DNA of 64,000 nucleotides from Littorina saxatilis (Eukaryota > Mollusca > Gastropoda > Littorinimorpha > Littorinidae). A program made the position numbers and the translations under genes. Every line of letters begins with the position of its first letter. Position 1 is the first letter of the stretch. Shown here piece by piece: positions 24,601-36,509 of the stretch. Under the pieces are notes generated by a model. That model was not told where the DNA came from. It ran no database searches and saw nothing but the letters and a program-made list of their open reading frames with translations. The stretch lies in NCBI RefSeq assembly GCF_037325665.1, contig NC_090246.1, positions 33,024,286 through 33,088,285 on the forward strand, in the 5' to 3' direction.

Positions 24601-27600
24601 CTCAAGGAAGTAACTAACATGAACTATGATTTTGGTGCTGTTGTGAACTGTGATAGCAAAAGATATCTTCCCCCACACCATTGGAAGATGTGAGTGTCAA
24701 GAAGTATGAAATACTGTAGAAGGAAGCTTGACGTGCATTGGTAAGTCACTACATCTACTCTCTCTCCAGCTCATTCTTCCTTTTTTGTGACAAAAGTTGC
24801 TGCCAGAAACTGGCAATTATAATCCTCAGAATGCACCAGATTGCACCATTTTGCATCCTTTTTTTCAAAATTTTTTCGAGGGGGCATGCCCCCGGATCCC
24901 CCTAGCATTCTAGGCGCTTTGCGCCAAGACGCTCATTCCTCCCTATTTTTATCTGGGAAAAGTTGGCAGCTATGGTGTTCCTCTAAGACCGAACCAGCGG
25001 TCGAGGTGATAAATGACTGTCAAGCTGTCTGAGTATTTGTCGGACTCGAAACTCAGATGTCACATGTCTCTAAGAAGGGAAATCCAATGTTCAAACGATA
25101 CATTAATGCTAAGTCTTATTCCATGTGAAAGCATGTGACAGATCTGTGACGGTGAACATGACTGTGTACACGGGAAGGATGGTACCTTTAACACATGTAT
25201 CGTGGATATTTCTCCCCCACAGGTGATAGAATCTGATGCAGACAAGATCGTAACAGGAGTACCCAGAAGTAAAGTGGTGGTGAAGATGTTGAAAGATGAC
25301 GCTACCAAGGATGAACAGCTCCTCTTCTTTGAGGAAGTGGCTCCTTTTAGGTAAGAGTGTTATTTATCTTTCTCGACTTCTGCATTTTGATATGGTTGTC
25401 TGAATAGCTGTGCATCCCTTTCAAGTTTGTTTTGAAAAAAGTCCTTGGATATTGTTAAAGTTTAGTTCTGTTACCACCAGTGTCCTTGTTGTGTTAGCTG
25501 TTCTGGTTGTTGTTTTCTCAGAGTGCTTTATCAGGTGTATGTTGTCATGGCACCATCCCTCAACAGGAATAGAGAGAGGATAGACTGTTCGAAAACGTAC
25601 AGTAGAAATGACATACAACATTTTTGTATGAAAATTGACACACACTACATCATTTTGGGAACCAAAAGAACTGTCTTATTCTGTTTACCAGATTCTCGCT
25701 TTTTTTTTAATGAAAATGTGAGGTAACCGACTACATGTAAATGATTTATGATTTCAGAGAGATAGAGCACACCAACATACTGCGCCTTCTAGGACAGTGT
25801 ACAGAGATTAACCCGATGCTGATGATCCTGGAATCTGCTGCCTTTGTGAGTATAAATCTCTATGCTGTGTGTTTTTGTAAGTGTGTTTGTGCATGCGTGC
25901 GTGTGTGCGCACATAAGCTATTTGAACCTGTAAAAAGAAGGGAAGAGGCAATGTTTTTTTTCCTGGTGATCGCTAGTAAGCACACTAATTCATTAACTCT
26001 CTTTTTACATTTTGTCAAGTTTTGACTAAATGTTTAAAGGCTGCCATATTCGTAGCGTTGATTAATTAATTCATATTGTTTACATGTGCCAATAATGTTA
26101 TAAAACTGTACCTAAGGGGATATAACGATTGGCTGTAGCTTTCAAACACAGAAAAAATTATTTCAGTATTGCAAAGTGGTGTTGATAGTGTCGAGTTTAA
26201 ACAGAACAGTCTCAAACGCCACCTTTGGTTTACGAAACGTCACGAAGTGACGTCAACGGTCTAAAAATAGCCCACGTCCTGGAGAACTGTTGCTAAACAA
26301 TGCAATAAAGAAATAATTATTTCTCGTAATTGTTAAGGACTTCAAACCTAAAACTTTGCAGGAAGCTTAATTTATACTCCCCGCAACGATGGGAAAAGCC
26401 CTGGAAGTAATTAAACTAATTAAATAGGACTATGTCAGCCTTTAACATAGACTGGGAGTGGGAATTGAGACTAGGGTCATGGTGTGCATGTGTGTAGATC
26501 GAATCCGAGGAAACTACTTAACCGATCTTCATGAAACTTTATATATAAAAATAAAATTCTTCCAGATGATATCCCCAGACCATTTTTTCCTTTTTTCAAT
26601 AAATGTCTTTGTTGACGTAATATACGGCTTTTAGTGAAAGTTGTGGCGGCACTGCCATTCCCTCATTTTTCTCAAATTGATTGACATTTTGATCAAGCAA
26701 TCTTGAACGAAGCCCGGACTATTGGATTGCAATTCAGTTTGGAAGCTTTATATTTAATTAATGAGTTTGGTCATTAAAAATCGCAAAATTCCAATTAAAA
26801 TAAAAATTTAGTAATCAATCCAAAAATGCTTTCATCTTGTTCTTCATATTTTCCTGATTTCAAAAACATATAGATATGTTATGTGTGGATTAAAAACAAG
26901 CTCAGAAAAATAACTTGGTACACAGAAGGTTGTGTGTTATGCCATTTTCAATCACCCCGCCATTTAGGCAGCAGTATTCCATCTCCGGAGGATATTGAGT
27001 TGGTGACCAGGGAACTGTCATTTCTTTTGCAGGGAAACCTGAAGCACTACCTGCGCAGTCATCGTCAGCAGCAGGCGGCGCTGATCCAGAAAAACAGGCT
27101 GATCCAGTTTGCCATTGATGCTTCGTGCGGTCTGGCTTGTCTGCATCGTCATGACTATCTGCACAGGTGAGGTGGTGAGGGGGAGAGAGGTCTATGCAGA
27201 AAAGATACAGTCAGACTGTCAAACAACACACAAAGCCAACCATACAGAGAAAGACAGGGAGAGAGAGAGTGTGTGTGTTTGTGTGTGTTAGCCCATCTGT
27301 CTTGGCGGGGGATATAGCTCAGTTGGTAGCGCGCTGGATTTGTATTCAGTTGGCCGCTGTCAGCGTGAGTTCGATCCCAGGTTCGGCGGAAATTTATTTC
27401 AGAGTCAACTTTGTGTGCAGACTCTCTTCGGTGTCCGAACCCTCCCCCCGTGTACACTACATTGGGTGTGCACGTTAAAGATCCCACGATTGACAAAAGG
27501 GTCTTTCCTGGCAAAATTGCTTAGGCACAGTTAATAATTGTCTACCTATACCCGTGTGACTTGGAATAATAGGCCATGAAAGGTAAATATGCGCCGAAAT

Positions 27601-30600
27601 GGCTGCAATCTACTGGCCGTATAAAATTTCATCTCACACGGCATCACTGCAGAGCGCCTAGAACTGTACCCACGGAATATGCGCGATATAAGCGTCATTG
27701 ATTGATTGATTGATTGAGTGTTCTGGTCTGGCAGTTTAGCCGTTGCTGTGTCTGATCGTGTTGGGTTATATTCTACAGGGACTTGGCTGCCAGGAATTGC
27801 CTTGTGATGAGCGACCATACATTAAAGATTGGAGATTATGGCATTGCAGAAGATCTCTACAAGGTAAGCGAGTTTATGACTTAAAAATCTGGAATGGGTT
27901 ACTTCTGGAACATGATACAGAACACAGCTCACAGGCCATTGAAGTGAATACACAACAGACAGTTACTAAAACAATGTTCAGATTTATGAATTAATTGTAA
28001 ATCAATTATAAATTATTAATTAGTCAATAAATTAGTTTTTGGAAAGAGGGGTAACCTGGGTTCTTGGGGCAAGTAATGATAGAATGTAGAGGTCACCGCA
28101 AGGGTTTTACTGGATTAGAAAAGAGCTAACAAAACAAAGGGAGGTAAGCACTCTGATATTGATGACTGGACTGTGCAACATGAGAAAGTGAGAGTTATGC
28201 GGAGTGAGTCTCCTGGCTCCCGAGAGAATAAAAAGCATTGAAATGAAGAAACTACTTTCATCCTCAAAAAATAAGAAAGAATGATTGCTAGAATTGGAGC
28301 TGCAAACAGAATGGATACAAATGTAGATGCTATCTAATGAAGCCGAGCAATCAGAGTAGTTTTTGTTGCCAGCAGAAATATGATTCATTTTTTTTTTCTT
28401 CAACAGTTTTTTTATTCAGGCAAACACAGATTTACAATGACAAATTAAAAGCATTGATACTTATACTGATAGTAAATTGCAGCAGTAACAGAGTTAAACA
28501 CATATGACAAGCTACATGGCAGTTGGTATTGTTATATGTTCAAAGCATACATATCCCGAAATCAGAAATGCAATAACGGCTATAGTAATAGCAAATCACA
28601 TCACCAGTTGTCATCAAACTGTTATTAGCTGTTGGTACGGGTTCCATTTTTTAATAAACTGAATTTGTTTCATGAGGATATTGTGAGCATTTTTATCAAT
28701 TTGATATAAGTTACATAGTTCTCTTAAAAACATTTGCATGCGAGGACGAATTTTGTTCATTCTACATTTGTATACAAAGAACTTTGCTGTTAATACAATA
28801 TAGTCAAAACCAGCGTCTGATATGATGCATATTTTGCGCTCTTGACTCTTTCAGGAGGACTACTTCAAGTGTGGCAGGGAGTTGCTGCCCGTTCGCTGGA
28901 TGGCACCAGAAACACTCACACAGGAAAACAGAACCTGGTTGTCCAGTAACTTCTCTAAGGAATCAGATATTTGGTGAGTGACTCTCTTCTTGCTCGTGGT
29001 CTGCTGCATCTTCAGTAAAATCTGTTATAATCTGTTTTATTTGGTCTGTGTAAGGCAGCAACTGATGCGATGTGTGGTAGATAGTTGGTTTGGACAAGAT
29101 TTTATTCAAATGATTTGAGGTACAGTAGAAGGTAATTATATTAAGAGCGTACACAGATAAGAAATTCAACATTTTGGGCCAGTTAGCTTTTCAAGCTGTA
29201 GGTGATGGATAGCAGACTGCGCACCAGCCCTGCAGTAAGCTCTTCCAGTGCTATGGATTTCAATATGTTTCATTTCCTCGAATAAGAATGATTTCAGAGT
29301 TTGTTTCTATTTGGTATGTTTGTCCGTCTGCTTGTTTCCAGCTTATGACCATTGCCATTGGATGCTTGTGCTCATTGCAGTAAAAGAAGCTCAGAAAGAA
29401 TGGTACACAAGAAAATGTGATTTCAACAAGATCAGCTTTAGGTCAAAATCGCACAGTTTCCAGAGGCATATTTTTTGAAAATATTGCAGTTCAGGAAAAC
29501 ATGTTGAACATCTTGATTCTTCTCAACTGCAGGTCACTGGGTGTACTGCTGTGGGAAATAGCGATGATGGGCGAGCGACCGTACAACATGCTGACGGACG
29601 AGGCTGTGCTGCAAGGCGTCATTGTGGACAAGGACCTCCCACTGACAAAGCCTGACATAAGCATGCCCAACCTCGATAGATTGTAAGTGGAACAATTGTG
29701 ACACTGTGCTCTGCTATATACAGTGAAAGCTCTCTTATAAGACCCTCTCTTTTAGAACTAGAAGGGGCCTCTTCATTGAGACCCAATTTTCTCAGACTTT
29801 GTCTTTACTGTGCCAGTAAATTTTCTTTCATTGAGGTTTTTCTCATGAGCCTTTTTGCCTTTGCAGAATATGATAAGGAAATAATGTGTGTCGTGACTGT
29901 TAAGGTACACTATTTCTGTTTATTTTACTGTTTGTATACAAAGAACAAACAAACAGTAAAAAACAATCATGCAACATAGTTTTCAAGACACATTACATCT
30001 TTTTTTTCAGTGAACAGCTCATTTTCTGGAACGCTTGATGGCTTGCATGCTGAGAATGCAGTGTAATGTGGTGCATTCATGTGTGTATGCGTGCGTGCGT
30101 GCGTGTGTGTGCAGAAGCAATTGGGTGAGCACCTTGTATTTTTGAGTCACTTGAGAAAAAGTGACTCTATGTAATCGGTCAGTGTTAGTCTGTCCGGCCG
30201 GCCGTCCGTAGACACCACCTTAACGTTCGACTTTTCTCGGAAACTATCAAAGCGATCGGGCTCATATTTTGTTTAGTCGTGACCTCCAATGACCTCTACA
30301 CTTTAACGATGGTTTCGTTGACCTTTGACCTTTTTCAAGGTCACAGGTCAGCGTCAAAGGAAAAATTAGACATTTTATATCTTTTCTCGGAAACTATCAA
30401 AGCGATCGGGCTCATATTTTGTTTAGTCGTGACCTCCAATGACCTCTACACTTTAACGATGGTTTCGTTGACCTTTGACCTTTTTCAAGGTCACAGGTCA
30501 GCGTCAAAGGAAAAATTAGACATTTTATATCTTTGACAAAGTTCATCGGATGTGATTGAAACTTTGTAGGATTATTCTTTACATCAAAGTATTTACATCT

Positions 30601-33600
30601 GTAGCCTTTTACGAACGTTATCAGAAAAACAAGGGAGATAACTAGCCTTTTCTGTTCGGCAACACACAACTTAACGTTGGGCTTTTCTCGGAAACTATAA
30701 AAGTGACCGGGCTCAAATTTTATGTGAACGTGACTCATTGTGTTGTGAATAGCAATTTCTTCCTGTCCATCTGATGCCTCATATAATATTCAGAACTGCG
30801 AAAGTGACTCGATCGAGCGTTTGCTCTTCTTGTTATGTGTTTCATTTAATTGGTTGTACCTGAAGCCAGAAAATAATCCAAGTGTACTGCACATGGCTGT
30901 TATAATATCTTATGTCTTATTCGTATTACAGGTATGAAGTGATGCAGTTCTGCTGGCTGGATGCCCCTCAGCGCACCAAGGTGGACGAGGTCTATGGCCT
31001 GCTGAAACTGATCGCTAGCCAGACCCCAGAAGGGGGCGCCGCACCCAAAGAAGGCATCGCAGCTTTCGAGCAGAAGTGGGAGCACCTGATGCCCAACCAG
31101 CGCCACATGTCCGTGGACAGCATGGACGACCGATCGCGGGGCTCCTTCTCCAGCGTTGATTCCGATCTTCTGGCCGAGGAGCTTGCCCAGCCTGATTCCC
31201 TGGAGGATTTGACTTCCGAGGTGGAGTCGTTTGCTCCCCAAGCGCCCCCTAGAGCCACCAGAAAGAAGCTGTCTGCCCCCACCATCACCATTCCCCAAGC
31301 AGAAGGCTTGGCTGAAGAGGCTCCCCCAGCGACAAAAAAGAAGGCTGAAGACATGGAGAAAAGGCCGAAGATCAGTGTTCCTGAAGAGACGAAACCAAAA
31401 GACACCGCTCCCAAACCGGTTCGACGAGCTCCGCCGGTCCCTAAGGCTGCTGAACCAAAGTCACCAAGTGCCTCAGAGACTGAATTCACTGAATTTGCAT
31501 CCCATGCTGCTGGAGAAGTGCCGAAAGAAGCACCAAGCGTGTCTGAAACTGTGCCTGATGTGTTCTCCTCGCCCAACACCTCTGGACAGGCAGTGCAGAA
31601 GACAGAAACCGATGACGGGTTTGATGATTTCCAGTTTGCTGTTGAAGACACCCAGTCCCAAGAGCAGGCAAAGGTGGAGGACATTGTGGTGAATACACCA
31701 AAAAAGCCACAGCCCAAACCCAGAAAAACCAGCACGTCAATAACCAAAGATGAAGCCTCCCCCTCCTCTTCCTCCTCCTTTTCTGCTGGTGACTCCTCCT
31801 CTTCTACATTCCTCACAGCCCGCACGTCCTCACCTGGTAACTTCACTGACACCTATGCAACTGCCAGTAACAGTGCACTGGTGACGGAAGGAAGCAAGAC
31901 GAGCTTTGACCAGACTGCAGATTTTTCTGCTGATTTTGGAGACCAGCCAGCAACTATGGGGGATAGCAGCATGAGTTTTGAAATCCTGGAAACTACAGCA
32001 GTCCCTTCACCATTCTCTGATTTTGAGAAAGCTGCAGATGAACCCAAGAATTCCCAGACTGCCAATCCATTTTTATCTCCTGCCACAGATAGCCAGACGC
32101 CTGATGCAGATGTCACTTCTTCGTCGCAGAAGGACGACAGCTTTGGAGAATTCACCGACGCTTCACTGATTGAGGGAAGTGGCGGTGAGCTGCCGGAAGA
32201 ACACTCAGAGATGACAGCATCAGGTGATGCCGCGTTTTCCAACAAGCCAGAGTCTTCAATGACGCAGGATGATTTCTTCAGCTTTGGTGATGAGTCCTCC
32301 ATCACTGTCTCTCAAACCCAGAGCAGCGAGACATCTTCTGGCATTGAGACATCCACCCCAGAGAGCAAGCCTACAGTGGCGAAAGAAGCCAACCCCTTTG
32401 CCAGTTTTGGGACAGATTTATCCTCCATGAGCTCTCTCGACACAGCCAGCGCTGCAGCTGATGCTGCTAAAGAACCAACATTCCCCAGCTTTACGTCGGA
32501 GTTTTCCTCGCTGAGTTCCCTCGACACCAACTCCAGTGCAACACCTCAGGCCGATCCCCAGATAAACCCCTTTGCTTTAGATCAAACGACAGAGCCCACC
32601 AAGCCAGATGAGTCCTCTGCACAATCTACAAAACCACAGGAGGGCTCCTCCAGTCTCAATGGCTTTGGTGACTTTAGTTTTGACATGCTGAGCTCAGTTC
32701 CAGATGTTGCTAGCATAGCTCCTGTCACAGGCACTGGACAAAATGATGCTGAAGGAGCGACACAGGGTGCTCAGCAAACCCCAGACCTGTTTGGGGATTT
32801 GAACTTCAGTGGCCCGCCAACAGACAACAGCGCTGGAAACAATCAGCTGGCAGATTTTGTCTCGCAGTCCTCTCCGGACAGTGGAAACCAAAGTGGCAAC
32901 CAGCAGTCCCTGACAGATCTGTTTGGACTGGGAGAACCTGTCTCACAAGACACAACCGTCAGCAGCCAAGAGAACAGCCCAGAGAGCTCCAAAGAAACCA
33001 GTAGCGTTCCAGAACCTTCCAGCGCTCTGTCCGACTTTGATCTTCTGAGTGGATTCTCACCAGCTCCGACGTCAGTTGCAAACGTCCAAAGCTCCGGTTC
33101 AAATCCATTCAGCATGGAAGGGGGCCTTCTTCAGGACTTTGTGGGAAGCCCATCGACAGCTGCACCTACTTCTTCTGGTTCAAAGGTAGGTAATGGTGTT
33201 GAGAGTTGCGGTGCTAGTTTCAGCAGTGAGCCTGAGTCCAGCACCACCAGCACCGACACCGATAGCACCAGCAACTCGGACAGCAGCAAGGACTACATCT
33301 GCGAGGAGCCCTGGGGGGACGCGGGGGCTGGATCCTCCCCTCCCCCCGCCTCCAGCCCCACCAGTAGTGTGGACAGCGAGGAGATGGCCCTCCAGCTGGC
33401 CACCGAAATCTATCTGTCTAAGGGCCTCAAATTGGCCCGACCGTACGAGACTTCTTTTTTGGAGTCCATCCCCGAACACCCCTTCCCTTCGGAAGAGGAT
33501 GTTGCTCCGACTCCATCAGAGACAAGTTCTGTGGATGTGCGTTTCGAAGATGTGTTTGAGTGGGATGATTTTATGGGAGAGCCTCTGGTAGGCAAAGAAC

Positions 33601-36167
33601 GGACTAGTTCTGAGCCAGACTCCCCCGAGGAGAAGTTTGATGATATGCCTGACTGGACGTTAGACTTAGACAGTGAAAGCCTTCGTAGTGGTAGCAGCCT
33701 GCGTTCTCAGCGCTCGTCAGACGATCGCAACAAAGGAAGCGGGGGATCTGACAATACGAGCGTGAGTTCGGTGGAAACGCCCAACGCTCGATCCTCGGTG
33801 TCGGACAGTGAGGTAACCTTGCATGGCGGACCTCAGACTCACCGGTCCTACATATCGGACCTCATAGCTAACAGGACTAAAGGGCTATCACTGAACACGT
33901 CTGTAACTCCTAGCATCCCAGCCCGCACGCAAAACCAAAGCAAATTTTATTCTTTGTACGAAGAAGACTTTGATCTGGAGTCATCAGACTCTCAGTCTGA
34001 GGGCAGTTGTAGCCCGCCGGTGCCTAACTCTGTCTCTGAATCTCAGGGCCTTCCTTCTTGGGGAGGGGTCTCGACTTTGCATGCCGAACCACGCTTGCCC
34101 CACCCCTCACGTTCCGAGGGTGGGGACGACAGTGCGTCCACTAACATTCAGCAGGTACGACAAAGTTCCTGACTGTATTTATCCCACACCTCGTACCTCT
34201 TGTTTTTTTCTTCCTTCTGACAGCATGCATTTTGATGTGGTGGGTGTTTGCAACAAAGTCGTTTTTTCCATTTTAATCAGATTCTGTTTTTATTTCGAGT
34301 GATGGTTTGATTTTATGTCTGCAAAGGTACATCTACTGCTGATTGTGTTCATTTCTCATTTTCGTTTTACAGTCTGCTTTTAAATATTGATGTATTTTGT
34401 TTTCTATGGTGCTCACTCATTATTGCTCTGAAATGATGTAAGATATGAATAAAAGAAGTGCAGGTCGAGATATATCCCTGTAGGCAATTTGCAAGGATAA
34501 GAGAGAAAAATTGGGAGAGTGTATATATAACAGAATTTTTATCATGGCTTTGATTTGTACCAGGGAATCCAGGCTTGTAATTGCTCATATGATATATCTG
34601 GTGTTAATTTATTAACTTATTATACACAGGTTTGGAATAGTTAATGTTTAGAAATAAAAGCATTCAATGATAATTCTTTGCAAAGACTTGCTCTGTGCTT
34701 GTATTATAAATATTTGTAGAGCAATTGTAAGTATACATGTACATCTGTTGCATTGTCAGATATATGGCTATTTTATTTTTGTGAAGGGTTCTTGTTGTTA
34801 CTGTCTCACACTGTTGTACACTTGCTTTGTTAGAACTTGTATCCAGAATACATGATGCACGTGCATATTTGTAAACATTGCAATAATTGCATGATTAGAA
34901 CAAGTTGATTACACAGCTCCTGCCTGGCTAACCAACCTCTCCTAGCTGCAAACTTTGTAAGACATTTAGTCACTTTACTTTACATGGCGGTTGCATTTAT
35001 AGCACTACGCAAAAAATGGCACATGTGAAAGCTACCATCATTGCAATCCTGGCATTTAATAGTGTAGAAAAATGCACTTCAGGCACGTGCAATACATTTT
35101 AAGCATTAATCAAAAAACGTTTTACACATTATAATTTTTAGTACAAATGGTTTATGCGTTCATGTGCTGTCTATTTGCATTTTATCTCAAAATATTGTCT
35201 GCCACATTGACCACTTTTACTGCTACATGTATTGACACTAATAACAGTTTAATTTCAGATTGATGCATGAAAAAAATCGTGCCATTGGTATGTGTATTAA
35301 AGTAAACATTTGAATAGGTTCTGTGGTGTAAACTACAGTGGTACCTGCAATGTCAGGCCCTTCTGATGAGAGGACACCTCTCCTTAAAGGACACCTGTAT
35401 TCCCTTCACCTATTATCATTTGTATGGACTAAAATATGCCTACCATGAAAGGCCACCTGCAATGTGAGGCCACTTTTGGTTGGTCCTTTCATGGCAGGTA
35501 CCACTGTACTGCAATTACCGTCACTGCTAGTCCTTTCCGTAAGAGGTGCAGATGTTGTCTGCAAAATTAATTTTTCATTTGGATTCACTGGGTACTGACT
35601 GGACTTGGGCCATTTGCATGAACTGTTGTTCACTTGTTTTTAGTGTGTCAAATTTCGGTGTATTTGTTTTCTTTACAGATCCGTTTTCTGGGATGCATGT
35701 CCACTCTTGGGTTTTAAGCTTCATTTCCCATGTTTAGCTTTCATTTTTCTTCCCATTGGTTCCGTGTTGGCTTTGTATATTGTATGTCATCTTAGCTCAG
35801 AGAGATTTGGTAAATGTATCATTCTAAATGAGTTAAATAATTCTGAACTTCTTGACATTCCAGTTGATTGTGTCATATGATGTACAAAGTAAGTCATGGG
35901 GAGAAATAATAAATGATGATCTTATTATACATAGCCTGAGTTATTCAATTTTTCAGAGTGGTAAAAGCAGAGCTTTGTACAAATTGTGAACCTGTGGTGC
36001 TATTTTTGTCTTTTTCCCCTCCAACTACGGTGTAGTTACATTTACTATAAACACTGTGTAGCTGTTTGATTTTGATTTAGTTAGGTGGATAGTATTAAGC
36101 AGGTGTGTACTCAATTTATTTGCTAAAAGAAAATAATGTAATTTATATAGCAGATGGTTATGAAGGT

Positions 36168-36240
<73 letters not shown>

Positions 36241-36303
36241 ACCCTGGTTTTCACTTTGAATCATGTATCCTAACATGAAGCCAAGATGCAGACATGAACA
36301 CAA

Positions 36304-36395
<92 letters not shown>

Positions 36396-36435
36396 AGAAA
36401 CAGTCTATCTTTATCAGTATCTGTCTCTGTCTCTG

Positions 36436-36509
<74 letters not shown>

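Noticed and set aside
27306-27390. Possible tRNA gene with GATATAGCTCAGTTGGTAGC head
   Set aside because: Part of a 410-bp SINE with a (TTGA)n tail. Truncated relatives at 11806 and 21695 confirm dispersal.
30992-32305. Long minus-strand frames (up to 286 codons) opposite the large LMTK exon
   Set aside because: They are shadows of the Ser/Pro/Glu-rich coding exon on the plus strand. Splice phases and kinase homology fix the plus strand.
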